Below, piece after piece: positions 37,143 to 49,500 of a stretch of DNA of 64,000 nt. How positions within the stretch are numbered: the first letter of the stretch is position 1; the number at the start of each line of letters is the position of its first letter. A program made the position numbers and the translations under genes. The DNA is from Phoronis australis. Taxonomy: Eukaryota > Phoronida > Phoronidae. Under the pieces are notes generated by a model that saw nothing but the letters and a program-made list of their open reading frames with translations, made no database searches and was not told the DNA's origin. The DNA is taken from positions 575,247 to 639,246 of the forward strand of contig NMRA01000115.1 in assembly GCA_002633005.1 (NCBI GenBank). The letters run 5' to 3'.

Positions 37143-37189
37143 TCCTCTAGAGATGTCTGCTACTGCTGGTCCTGTTGTTGCACATGACG
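37143..37189 (+). CDS. bag2: BAG2 exon with start codon
   Basis: An acceptor (TTCTCTTTCCTTGCAG) precedes ten 5'UTR bases, ATG at 37153, twelve codons and one base, and then the donor GTAAGG at 37190. The upstream acceptor means the transcript has at least one more, non-coding exon. Confidence 0.85.
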
Positions 37190-40100
37190 GTAAGGCTGAT
37201 TGAAATGACATACTGGGATTTTAAGAGTGAAGTACAGTTTACATCAGGCAAAACTACCTAGGGGGGTGATAAACTCAGTGTCACGGATTTGAACCATATT
37301 ATGCATTTTAGTTACCTTTGGGATGATAAGCAAAACAGAAAAGTCTTAAGTTCATTTTACCTTGTTTATGGGGGAGAAATCAGGGGGCCTCTGTTGTGGG
37401 GGTAAACTAAAAAATGGACTCACCGAGAATGGCTTATTTGCGATGCATAAAAAAGTACTGGTGCACATGTAATGATCAAAAGCAAGTCTTTGACTCCATC
37501 GAGATGTTAAAGAATTAGCTTTAACTGTAACCAGATGATCAGCAAAGTATTTGCAGCAAAACCAGCTGCAGTAATTTTGCTTGGATGTGACCCTCATTAT
37601 AGTGTATGTGCTGATTGCATGCCCTCAGGGGTAGCAACGCCTTAATTCCACATCCTCATTGTTGAGTTTAAGTATATCGAATATTGTTTAAATTATTGAA
37701 AACATAGGTTACGATTGATGTTAAAGAGCCCGTAGTCAAATTGGTGTGAAAGGTCATCCGATAATGCTTGAACATTTTGTGGGTTGTAACATCCAACGAT
37801 AATCCTAGCAAGTGTTTAAAAAACCTCTTATGGTTGTTTATTTTGCTCTTTTTTGTCCATTCTTTGTACTTGAAGTATCAAAGCGCCAACTAATACACCA
37901 TCTTTTGTTCAGTTATGAAACTACTGTAGCATCTTTCCACAATATAAGATTCGAACAATTTTTTGTATCAAAAGTTGGCGTTGTTTGACCTTGAAAATGG
38001 CTGATTGTGGGTGCATTACTCTTGCAGGATATCTTGCATGTAGCAACTCTTCATGTTCGTTTTGAGCTATGTTTACCTCGATACCAGTAAACTAATTGGT
38101 CTGTTACTATTCTATCTCATATTAGGTTCCCAGTGTGACGACAAACGAGAGCGACTGCTGACATCTGTGGATAATTTGGAGAAACGCGTTGAGTTACTTA
38201 GGTCGCATGCTTTATCACTGGAAAAAGAGAAAGATGACCTGCTGTGTACCCTTCATAACTTACAGTTTGACCCAGAACTACATGTTATTAGTGAAGGTAT
38301 AAATAATGCTCGATTAGGTGCCGCTTGTGTTAAAGTTCATCTGTCCAATCATAGCTAAGATGGATGCGTACATGTGATTGCGTACTGAGCAAAATAAGAG
38401 CAAAACGTTTCGCAGTGTTACGTGATATTAATTCATCTGTAGTAGATATTCAAATTTATCTTCATAAGGCACTTTTAAGATCCTGATTTCTTATTAGTTA
38501 TGACTTAGTGTACGACCTTTGATAAAATGGTCCCAGAAGTCACTAGATATCTTGGGATATTCGTTGGTGCAGGATATGGGATTTTTTGCCTAGAACGTGT
38601 AATAATAATCTGTGTATTGAAGAACATTAAAAGCCCTTTTTATGTGACCATAAAATACTGTACATATGTGGGTGCATATTGCTGTTATCTCTGTATGGGT
38701 GTCTGCTGCTGTATTTCCTAAACCTCTTGAAGGAACATAATGAGATTTTGCAGATGTGTTCCTATACAGCCAAAACCAGACGGTGACAAGTTTCGGACAG
38801 ATCTGACTGCCCCTTTGCCCCCTTGTGGCATTTTTAGTTTTTTACATTTGCCTCTGCATTCTTAGAGTTCCTTGGTGGATTTCATAAAATTTGAGTCTTT
38901 TTTAGTGTAAATTATCTCTCCAAACAAAAGGTATTAGTTTTGTGGTGTATTCTTGATTATGAAGTGTCTACAATTAATTTTTGAATGTTTGGTTAGAGGG
39001 GAAGAGGAGAAAGCGAGGGACAGACAAACTTACAAAAACATCAGCGATGAAATCAGCAGAACGAAAAATACGATGAATTTTGGTGTATTATTAAAAATGA
39101 TTGTGTTACCTTTCCCTCATACCGGTATAACCCTATGTTCTCCTCTCCCATAGTTCCCCCAGTTGATATTCCCCAGACTCGATGTTCTACATAGGTCAAC
39201 GTTGATTTCCATGCCCGCAGTCTTCATATTCTTCGGTCCCAACATTCCGCTTGCTCAAAATACCTGGGTACCAAATGTTCCCTCTTTCCGATGCCTCCCC
39301 GGTTTGATGTTAGCTACTTCTAGTGTCATTCCTGTTTTTTTTTATGCAGGAAAATCCAAAGTTTTTCATTAGTCATCTACTAAATCATGTAGCAAATTTC
39401 TCACGTTTTCTAATAGATGTGTATTCTGACCATATTGTTTGTTTGTGTTTTAAACAAAAACATCTGTCCCTGAGAAGCAACTGATATATGGTGAATATTC
39501 AATAACTGGACTTGAGCCTTGCTTCCATGAGTATGTAGTCCTTGTTTCCATTTAAGTGTGTAATACATATCACGTGATCTGAGATGCATATACAATTCAT
39601 GCATTGCAATAGCCAATGTTTCATTGTCAGTATGAAATGATCATGATTGTAGGAAAAAACACTTCATGGAGATTTAGGGACAACCCTTTTTTCATGAGGT
39701 GTGGCAATGAAGTCAATTTTATTTTTAGAAAACTTTGTTTTCCATTCAACCGAAGTCAAATCAATGTTGTAACGGATAAATACATTCTGAAATTAGATGA
39801 TTTAGTCAAAACCACAATGAGTAACAGTTTTCATTTAATTTGATAATTAAATAGCTGAACTGTTTTTTATCTTGAAATGTAATGGCTCACTTTTATTCTG
39901 GCATAAGTTAATAAATTAAAAATTCTCACAGTTTACCAAGTAACATAAATGTTGTATTGATGTAACGTAGGTGATTATGTGTTCTTAACTGGAAATCATG
40001 GAAAATATAAATGCAAAATAGTGTATCTTTATCACCATACTGTGTAATTATGTTTATGGTTTTTTGAGGAAAAGCAAGTGCATCCCAATTACACCTATGA

Positions 40101-41158
40101 AAGATTAGTTAATTTTTGTAAAAATTAACTTCAAAACATTACCAGTTTTGTATACATTTCTGTACAGTTTATAACTTGAAAAGTAGTAAAACATGTTTGG
40201 AATGGTAGTTCCAAATTTCACCACCAGGCAATCTCATAAATTCTGAAATTTGTCGTAAATTCTCCATTTAAAAGAGTGTATGTTTTTATGACTCATAATA
40301 ACGGAACCTCTAGAAATATTATTTGTAATATTATCCCTTATGGACAAATTTTAATGCTTTGAAATGTGTTCTTTGTCCAATTTGCTGAATTACCGAAATA
40401 TTGATGTCAAATTTCATGAAAATGTGCAAGTCTAAACACAGGGACTTTCTGTTTTCATAAAGTACTATACTTTTTTATACATTTATTGGCAATGAGAAAA
40501 ACATTACGATATCAAAGATACCAAAATAAAATTGACCTGCAAAAGTGTTCACGAAAATGGTTTTACAAACCTTCTACGGGTACGGCACACGGCTTGGTTA
40601 GCAAAATTTGTACAATAGTGTACAGCCCTATGTGAGCCTTTCATATATAATGTTAGATTTTGTAGCTGTTCAAAAGATTATCCGAAATCAGCTAGCCCAT
40701 AATCTTTTGTCGACTTCAAAACCATCATTTCTGGCCTAGGGGATTCTTGTTTTGGGGTCAGATATGCTAAAGAATTTTTTGGAGTCTAAAAGGTAATTTT
40801 TAATCTGACAGGGGCCCGTGAGGATATCATGGTGAATTCTGAGAGGCTGATTTGCCGTTGTTTAACTGTTGAAGTGGACGTCATCACCCCGAGAGATGCG
40901 CAACAGGAAGCAGCTTTAAGAACGGTGCAGTCGTTCATCAACACTCTCGAGATACAGATTAAGAGCCACCTGGAGGAGAGTCACAGAAACCTGACATTGT
41001 TTTTGAATGCCTGCCTGGACACAGATGGTGCAGTTCACCAAGACTTTCAGAAAGCGCTTCTGTCCTGTACAGCAGATGACCAGAAGAAAGTCAGGACAAA
41101 ACTACAGCTCTGGGACACAGCCTTGAAGCAGTCGAAAGGCAGATTTCAAATGTTGTGA
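37153..41158 (+). CDS. bag2: BAG family molecular chaperone regulator 2 (three coding exons)
   Basis: Coding parts are 37153-37189, 38126-38296 and 40812-41158, giving 184 residues (human BAG2 has 211). All junctions are GT-AG and phase-matched (one base plus two). The protein starts MSATAGPVVAHDG. A coiled-coil segment follows (RERLLTSVDNLEKRVELLRS to EKEKDDLL), then VISEG, and the C-terminal BNB/BAG-like domain with CLTVEVDVITPRDAQQEAAL, LFLNACLD and LLSCTADDQKKVRTKL, which track human BAG2 (LTVEVSVETIRNPQQQESL, CALEDQKKIKRRL). BAG2 promotes nucleotide exchange on Hsc70 and inhibits the CHIP ubiquitin ligase in the cytosol. The N-terminus is shorter than in vertebrates; otherwise the gene appears intact. 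AATAAA lies 114 bases after the stop. Confidence 0.93.
38126..38296 (+). CDS. bag2: BAG2 coiled-coil exon
   Basis: The acceptor (TCTATCTCATATTAG) ends at 38125 and the donor GTATAA starts at 38297. The exon encodes SQCDDKRERLL to ELHVISE, the heptad-rich segment, and joins both neighbours in phase. Confidence 0.9.
38297..40811 (+). other. BAG2 intron 2, with a diverged copy of the 60-kb repeat family
   Basis: AT-rich intron. Bases about 38760-38930 read, in reverse orientation, like one subunit of the 59690-61190 repeat (CCCCCTTGTGGCATTTTTAG, then a TTGGTGGATTTCATAAAATT-type word). No other gene is seen inside. Confidence 0.5.
40812..41158 (+). CDS. bag2: BAG2 terminal exon
   Basis: The acceptor TTTTTAATCTGACAG ends at 40811. 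The exon encodes the conserved C-terminal domain from AREDIMVNSERL to GRFQML and ends in TGA. A poly(A) signal AATAAA is at 41272-41277. Confidence 0.93.
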
Positions 41159-41271
41159 CAATTGAGTGGGAAATTGTATCTATCACCGACAGAAGGTCAA
41201 GGCCAAGTCTGTTTCACAAAAAGTGACTTAAGACTGGAATTTGGTCTTACACTTGGACTTCACAATTACTG

Positions 41272-41277
41272 AATAAA
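41272..41277 (+). terminator. BAG2 poly(A) signal AATAAA
   Basis: Canonical AATAAA 114 bases downstream of the BAG2 stop codon, followed by a T-rich stretch. Confidence 0.65.
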
Positions 41278-41299
41278 GGTTTAGACATGTAATTATTAG

Positions 41300-43340
41300 T
41301 TCATCACAACCTAGAAATTACAATTTGAGCTTAGTAACCATCTGATGTGGGTATTCTGAGAGACTTATACTTTTGGTAAAGTGAGATTTATTAATTACTT
41401 TTCAAACAAAAAAGTTTTGTGGAGTACAAGACCAAATTTCTGACTCAAGTCTTAATTCACTTTTCACGAAACAAACCACAGGACAAGTCTGGTGATAGAA
41501 AGCGGAATCAATCGAGACTGATTACTGATGGTTTGCACTGAATATATTGCTACTGTGTGGATGGCATGATTGCGTTTTCAAAAACTTGAAGATGCACCAT
41601 TGTTTTGTCTGCTTAGTTTAAACTTATGCAGTCTTCATTGTAGCAATCATAGATTTGAGTCTAAATTTCTTCAATTCTAAATTTCTTCAGTAGGACAGTT
41701 TTCCTGACTTCTATGACCAATGATGAAGATATACCCGTTGTCTTTTATGTTTTATATTTCTGCTTCTCATTGAGTTAATGTATTAGATGTTTCTTTTATT
41801 CCCCTTCACAGTCATACTTTTTCTTCTTTCTTTTCCATTAAACCTCCATAAATGGAATTTAAATTTTAATCAAACAATGCTCTTTCAACTCTTAATCAGA
41901 AATGTTTTCGAAATAGGTTTTGAATTTCTGGTGGAGCACCGACAGAATGACTGCATAAGTTAAATAGCATCTAACTCACTTTTTATTTACATTCCAACCT
42001 GGTGAAAATACAGGGAATAGTGTCTTCAGGAAGAACCTTTTGCTCAGTGTTATTGGAGGTATTAAGGCCTTAGCATTACTGACTGAGACCTGGCAGGTTT
42101 TCTGATTTCCAATATTGGACTGCAAAACAAGATGGTCCAGTCAGCTGCCTTTTGTTTAGCGCATATCATAGTACTGTAAATCTCTCATCAGTCAGAGGTA
42201 CGAATGGACTGTAAATTTTATCTGAGTGTAAAGTGAAATCTGACTTATTTGAAGGACCAAATACGCACCCTAGAACAAAGATACCCTGACAGAAATGTGA
42301 CAGAGTTGAGGAAAACATGATATTAATACCAGGTATTCATTGCTGTACTACTTTCATTTTTTTAAATCATGAGGTAACTTGGTACCCTGTTTTGAATGTT
42401 TACTTCATAAAGTTAACGTATCCAGGTAAGCCAAACTACATTTATGATTTTCCCAATCAGGTCTGATGAAATCAGCTAATGGGTGCCTATTTTGTTAATT
42501 TGGTATTTGTTAATGACTCTAATTTAGAATATTTTACTCACAGTGAAACTGTGTTAAAAGGTGTGTGCTTTTGCTCACTCATATAACATTTTATTCTGTC
42601 AGTCCCAAGGGAACTGTTTTGTACAGATAATTCCATTTGGATTGCACTTTTATAATAAAAAAAAACTTTTAGAACGTCCCATGAGGTTTGCTGTAACCAT
42701 AGCAACAATACTGTCAAAAATGTTCATATTTTTATGTGAGACTGCAGCCTTAAAGAGACCCAAAACTGGTAACCTTAAACTTTTGTATAACAAGTTTGAC
42801 ACCAGTTGTCTATAGCTGCAGGCCAGGGAGTAATGACAAGAGTCTTGTGACGTCAGGACCTAATCTCCCAATTCAGACTCAACTTGGAGTAGTAACTGAT
42901 TTAACTAATCCTATTGTATAGTTCCAGTACGGATTTGTAAGTTTACTCGAACTGTGCCATGCAATTGGTCAATTTATTGTAATTGTTTAAGAAGACCGAT
43001 TACTTTGTTGCCTTTGGTAACTTTGCCTGTAGAAGTTAAGTTACTAATGGTGGACTAAAAACTTCATTTTTTATAAATTTCGTAAAATTATTTCTTCATT
43101 GGCACATTGTGTGCTAAACAGGTGAAGAATTGCCGTATGCGGACGTTTTTCCGAAAGCTGTGGTTGAACTGCCCCTCTCACACTCTTAATCCTCGGGTGA
43201 GAACAAAAGGAAGAAATTACAGTGGTAACTGATGTTACCAAACGTTGAAAAATTCATAAGACAAGTTTACAGCTATTTAGCAGTTTGGCTGTGTAGGCTT
43301 CGTCCATCCATACGCATAGTAGCAGAGACTATTAAGGCCA
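41300..43340. other. Intergenic DNA between BAG2 and the minus-strand zinc-finger gene
   Basis: AT-rich and without recognisable exons, RNA genes or inverted repeats. An 84-codon open frame at 42561-42815 has no domain. Confidence 0.35.
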
Positions 43341-43352
43341 CGACAGTTTAAT

Positions 43353-43358
43353 TTTATT
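43353..43358 (-). terminator. Candidate poly(A) signal (AATAAA on minus strand) for the first zinc-finger gene
   Basis: AATAAA reads on the minus strand about 670 bases after the stop at 44031. It is the nearest canonical signal I noticed. Confidence 0.35.
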
Positions 43359-44030
43359 ACAAGGTGACTGACTAGTCGCCAAGCATGTCTTCAAGAAATA
43401 AACTATCAGTATATAAAAGGGGAGACATTTGATACATAGTTCCTAATCTTTTCCCTGGCTCAAAACCATAAAGTTGCATCATTAATCTTAAAAAACAACC
43501 CATTTAACACGGTTTCAACACAATTTCTTACTAGATAATAATTCTTGCATTGTGACACCATAACCAACAGAGTAGCGATCGACATGACTCAGCAATCGAA
43601 TTTCGTAAAGCCAAGTTGGAATCTAACTTTACCGAGAAAGAGTGTTGTCGAAGTCCTTGACAGTCACTTCCATTGGCCAGATGACAAAATAATTTTTATG
43701 AACACTCATTGACAAGTAAACCCGGTATCATGTAATACGCACTACATCGCTTAACTTGCAGTTGCATAACTCGAGGACAGTCTGCAATAGCCGTCACCTT
43801 CTCTACGGTTCCGATTACTGCAATGCACGCCCACACTAGGCATAGAGCGTCCCTTATATAGCTCGTCTATCACTGTTACCATAACACCGAAGTTAAACAA
43901 GTCCGTAGATTAACAACCCAACACCCTCTTAGTCATTGGCCTCGAAAAACGACACCGGAGATAGAAAATGGCTGAAATCAGAACACAAGAAGTCACATTA
44001 GCACCATCAGCAGTCAAAATGGCCAAAAGC

Positions 44031-46586
44031 CTATTCATGATAAGTAGTCACGTGACAAGAAGTCGCATGACAACGGTCCCCAAGGACAGAATTCATGTAA
44101 TCGACAATCCCATGACCAGTGGTTATCTGGTCCGTGGTTGTCTGAATGCTTTTTCCCGGGGCAGGCTGGCTGAAAAGTTCCACATCTGTGCTGATGGCGG
44201 CAGAGCTGGTCTCAGGATTGGGAGGTCTACCATGCTTCCTCTGAGTATGTCGTCTCAGTCCACCACGGGAAATAAACCAATGACCGCATGTCAGACACTG
44301 GTACCGATGAATGCCTGTGTGGTTAGTCATGTGTCGTTTAAACTGATCCCGACTCTGTAAAATTCTTCCACACACCGAACAGTAAGCAGGAAACAATCCG
44401 TCTCTCGTTGCCTTGTGAACTGTTTTGTTGTGTTGAACGAAGAGTGCAACCGACACAAAGCTAATGTTGGGACATAAGTGACACCGCAACAGTCTTTCTT
44501 TAGGTATGGCAATTACTGAATTTGGAGATGAAAATTTCAAAGCGGCGCTGTCGTCGGCAGTGGAGTGTTCACCCACAACAGTTGTTGACTTTTTCTTATT
44601 GTAAATGCTCTCAGGCATCAGCTTGTCAGCAGTGGAATTCACCTTCTCAGTTGTTGCAGTTGTATCCACTCCCTCACTGGCGGAACTCTCACCCACAGCC
44701 AGATCAGATTCCTTCCCTTCAGTTCTTGAACTCTTCTTCCTCCTAATATTCTCAAATCTGTCAGCAGGAGGATCCATCTTTTCAACAGCGACACTTACCC
44801 CCACTGCGTCACTGACGGCGCCCTCGTCTAAAGCGAGTTCAAGCATAAACTCTCCAGTCCATGAGCTGCCCTTGATGTTAACGATGTCACACCAGTCAAC
44901 AGCAGGAGACATCCTTCTAACAGTGTCAGTAACCCTTGCTGCCTCACTAACGGCACCCTCACCCACGGTGAGGTCAGGATTACACTCTTCAGTCCTTGAG
45001 CTGTCCTTGCAGGCAACAATCTCACACATGTCTGCAGCAGGATCTATCCTTCCAACAGTCTCAGTCACCCCTGCTGCCTCTCTGACGGCAAACTCGCCCA
45101 CAGTGAGGTCAGGATAGCACTCCTCAGTCCTTGAGGTCTCCTTGCTGGTAACGATCGCACACCTGTCACCAGCAGGATCCGTCCTTCCAACACCACCACT
45201 TAACCCCACTGCATCACTGGCACTGGCACAATTCTTATCCAAACCGGGGTCTGATTTTTCAACTTTGACATACTTCACATTATCAACACACTTGTGTTTC
45301 AGTCCCGCCTTTCGTGTTGTGAACAACGCTAGACACAAAGGGCAGCGGTACTGTACCTCTCTCCTCAGCTTTGTGGGCAAACCCTGCTGACAGATATATT
45401 TATGCTTCACCAGACTATTGCGCCACGGGAAACGCATATGACACACTTTACACGCGAATTTCCACAGTTCTTGTGGTTCATGCATCTGCCTGTGCAGCTT
45501 CAAGTAATAGTTCGTAGTAACAAATATGCCGCACTGGTCACAGCGGTACTGCTGCTGAGGCTCGTGCGCACGCATGTGCACGCTGAGGTAGCGCTAACTA
45601 CAAAACTGCTGACCGCATCGCTTGCACGTGAAGAAGTCCTGCAAATTTGTGTGAGACCACTCATGCTCCCACATCTGGAACTTTTCATGGTTACCACGTG
45701 ACTGCTCATTATCGTACTGATAGTATCGGCCCTTCTTTGCCTGCTTATCTTCACAGATCACTTTAATGTCACCCCTTTTTTCACCACTCGCCCATTTGTT
45801 CTCATTCTTGTCTTTCTTACTTTCATTTCCTGAGCCACCTTCGCCTGTTAGCAAACCATCAACTCCCGAACTACACCCCTCAGACTCCGTCTTCGAAGGG
45901 TTTTTGTCTTGACTGTCAGTGCTTGCCTGACAATTCGTCAACTTTGATGTGACCATCTGTTTCGGCTCGCTGCTGTCATCAAAACCACACACTCTTTCCT
46001 CAGCAAGCGAATCAAACACAGGCAACGAATACGTTGGTGAGGACGCGATCGCCAAGTTTGCAAAGAGAGACACTGGTAGAGGCTTCGTTTTGGCGCATAC
46101 AGTACTGGCAGACGTGTGTCCCTGTTTCATTGCCTCCTTGCGCTGCTTCTTCACAACGGGCTCTAGCGAGAAACGCTGTTCGGGCTGTCTCACAGCAGCA
46201 CCAGTGGTGTGGTGAATATGCGCATGATCCCATAAAGTCTTTGTGGAATCACATAATTTGCTGCAACTGTCACAAGGACAGACCTCAACTGTGAGCTCTT
46301 GACTCAGTCTTGGCGTCACATAAGAATGATCACGCAGGGTGTTATCACTGGTGATCAAACGTTCAACATCCACTAAACCCAACTCTGTCTCGTCAGGAGT
46401 TGCACCGCTACTCCTCATCACTCCCGCAGCTCCAGAGAGACTTCTCAGACTGCCTATCACAAGCGGGAGACCATTCATACTAGCCGCGGGAGGGAATGTT
46501 GTCACAGACTGCTCTCGTTCACCACGCTGTTGAGCTATTCCTGTTGAAACAGGAGTGCACTTGCCAAGGTTCTTGGAGTCTTTAAC
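44031..46586 (-). CDS. C2H2 zinc-finger protein exon, interrupted by one in-frame TAG (45594-45596)
   Basis: A 852-codon exon in one frame, from an acceptor (TTTTTCAG ending at 46587) to TGA at 44031, broken only by a single TAG. Before the TAG are about 330 residues with one finger (CDSCSKLCDSTKTLWDHAHIH) and a Lys/Asp-rich linker. The TAG lies inside the next finger, CKRCGQQFCS-stop-RYLSVHMRAH, whose Cys and His spacing is otherwise perfect. After it come YRCDQC...HRQMH, a C2HC finger FACKVC...KHKYIC, YRCPLC...HKC, five copies of a 45-residue repeat, and three further fingers (LRCHLCP, YCSVCG, YQCLTCG). In the paralogue at 53854-57099 the residue aligned with the stop is Lys (AAA). It may be a nonsense allele, young pseudogene, sequencing error, or a recoded or edited codon. 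If coding, it is a nuclear DNA-binding protein. The first Met after the acceptor is in ASMNGLPLV (46475); earlier exons are not identified. Confidence 0.8.
44560..45224 (-). repeat. 45-residue (135-bp) coding tandem repeat, four full copies plus one degenerate
   Basis: Within the first zinc-finger exon, residues starting ASDAVGLSGGVGR, AVREAAGVTETVGR, AVSEAARVTDTVRR, AVSDAVGVSVAVEK and SASEGVDTTATTEK each open a unit. Each full unit is exactly 45 residues, with conserved DPAAD, SSRTEE and DLTVGE words. The fifth copy is shorter and more diverged. The copies differ from one another at many residues but keep length and frame, which suggests an old, constrained array rather than a fresh minisatellite. 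Confidence 0.85.
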
Positions 46587-49500
46587 CTGAAAAATATTGT
46601 TTTAGTACATAAAAACCTTTGAACGGATTGGAACATTTAACGTTCATAGGCCATTCTAGACAGAGAGGTGCTGAAATTACGTTACGATCCATTAGAATCA
46701 TACCCCGTTCCGTGCAGCAAGAATCAAAAGCACCAGCCCATGATGGCATTATCATGAACATTATTCCTTCTACTGATGGGGAACATGGCAATTATCACAT
46801 CACCAATGGCACATTGGAGAGAACAAAAAACATCTGAGGATGCTATTAGCACTCGGCAATTACAATCGTAACTATAGACTTTCTTTATTTACAAACCGTT
46901 CTGTTGTGACACATATTGTCGTTCGGGTGACAATATACGCTGTAAACAGCATGCCCGTACCCGAGGGAGGGAGAGCGACGGGCGAGTACGTCCTCCCCCA
47001 CCGCGATTTGGGGACCAGCTGCGCAAGTCGAATTTATGGCATATTAGACATAATAAACAATTCATGATTCTCGACAACACCCCAACAGGCATTTCTACGT
47101 TAAATCAACGTTGAAAATAACGCCACACACCATGTTGCGACGACGTTGGATTTAAGTGAAAATGAAAGGTTTTTCAACGTGATGAAATCCGATGTCTATC
47201 CAACGTCAGTATCAGACGTCGCTATACAGCCGTTTCTCGAACGTTGAAAAGACTTCAGCTCGTCACGTTGCGGCGACGTTGGATTACACACTTGATTGAT
47301 AAAATCCTCTGCAATTTAATTTTTCCACACCCTTGGAAACACAGCGAAAATGCAAACTTTTTTATTGTCTATATTTTCACAGTCAAATTTAAGATAAGAA
47401 AGTTTGTAATTTGGACTAAACTTTTTGTCTATCAGCTAGTGATTGGGGCTATTTGGAAAATCTTCAATAACTAGAGGGCGTGCGTGTACTAGTGGTGATA
47501 GATTAACAGCCTCGATTTCGCGAGCCCTTTAAATACATGTTGAAATGGCTTGCAGCCGTGCCAACTGAATCTGAGATTGCGTAAAAAGGGTGCTTCTAAG
47601 AGACGAAGTAAGCACGACCTCATACAAAGGTAAGGTTTGTGATTATTTTTACGATTATTCAATGATTATTCTACTGATGTCTGTTGACTGAGGCACTCGC
47701 CGATGTCGACTTCGCGGCAGTCAGTCGCCAGCCAGAGTCTGGTTAATCTTTGTATGTTGTGATATGTGATACGATACTTGACGTAGTAATCGGGATCTTT
47801 TCGTACATCAAAGCATTATTATTGTTTGGAATGATTTCTAAAAGTTTATCAGTGGTTATCTCTTCCTGGTGACAGTTACATCAATCAATGCTGAATGTTT
47901 ATGCTGTCAACTCGATACAGGTTAATGAAGATTACAATCCAATCCCAATGGCAAAGGGTACGTGAGTGATAAATATCCATTGCATTAGACTATTTGTTAA
48001 CTTCCTATCATATGTCTTCTGGAAATCTATTACACGTTGAAATGGAAATCTATCACGTCAGTTTTCACGTAACCTTTGGTTTTTAGGTTTGAAGGCTTGT
48101 ACCGTGCAGAGGAGATATGCATCGCTTCTGCACCGTCCCTGAATGGACAAAAATTGGTTTTTAGCATTTGACTGCAGCTAACCAACAAGATCTTCCCATC
48201 CAGTGCAGATCTGTTGTCAAAGCCTACTTTCAATATTGGAGACAACGAACAAAGCCTTTGAAAAGGAACAGCTATTTTTAAAGTCATTTTGTTAAATTAC
48301 TTATTCAGGTCCCGAGGGGGGATTGGCATGGGGGGTTGTAATATTTGGTACAACTGAATGTGTGGAAATAACAGGTAATACATGTTTGGGGAAAAGAGCA
48401 TGGTGAGGTAATTCTTAACCTTCACGAAGTCCCTTCAAGTTGATTTCATGAAACTGTTTTGCTACTTGTATCAATTGTAAAACCACGAAAATATATTACA
48501 TTTTCCGAATTCACAGTGACTGAATAGTCTTAACTCATGCCTTGAAATGTTGCAAGTCGTTATAAATTCAAATGACTGCCATTTTTGTGAAAATTGCATT
48601 TTTGATGGTGCCTTACGATTTGTAATTACTCTTAAACAACAGAAAGATTATCCATCATTTTTAAATGACCCAAGTCTTCATATCTTCTATTAGAAGAAAA
48701 ACGGTTCCCTCAACCTTAGGCTAGAAGTATGCTTGACAGACCCATGAACCTGTAATCTGAGTTTAAAATTGCTGAAAGTATCAAAATTAAAAAGGCTTGA
48801 AAATGGGTAACAAAGGTTTGAAGTTGTCTCAAAAAACTTGTATATTTTACAGACAAGTGATGCGTTTAAAGAATTGTTATGGCTAGGGATAAAAAATAAA
48901 GACACAGTTTTATGCAATACTCATTATATACACCCTTGGTTTCTGAAAATAGTAATTATTTACTTTTATGTGAAACTGTAGACCAATCACCATATATTTT
49001 TGAAAAACAGGGATAACATTTTTGATCCAATCTGGAGTACTTAATTATTCATATTTCAATATTTGTTCCAGGTTCAGTGACATTTTAAGGCCACTTCAAG
49101 CTGTATCATAGACAAGCTTTGTTACTCCGTTCTCTTCCCACAGCACTTCCACACACCAGCAGTGCTGCATGGCACAATGTGCAAGTCAGTGGCCCTGGAG
49201 AAATGTGAATCGCAGTACTAAGTTACCATAAGACAATGTGCCAGTGGAGTGTCTGTGTATCCAGACGAACTATATCTGACTGCTACACAAATAAGCCTTG
49301 TTGGTGAGGATGCCCTTTCATAGGCAATGAGTCATGTGTGGACAATAGCTTATTTCCTTTCCTGGAAGAAACATGAGGGACTGAAGCTAAAGAAGACCTA
49401 GTCACACTCTGGTCTAGTTCAGAGTCTGATTTTGGGCTCAAAACGATTCAAGTGATATGCTGCTGTGTTTACCTTCAAGGGTCTAATTGTGGATGTTATT

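Noticed and set aside
43830-43960. Possible 5S rRNA fragment (CCGAAGTTAAACAA)
   Set aside because: Only one short word resembles 5S; the remaining conserved blocks are absent.
44522-45117. Plus-strand frames of 74 and 170 codons over the zinc-finger exon
   Set aside because: They are antisense to the 45-residue coding repeat; their apparent repeats mirror that array.
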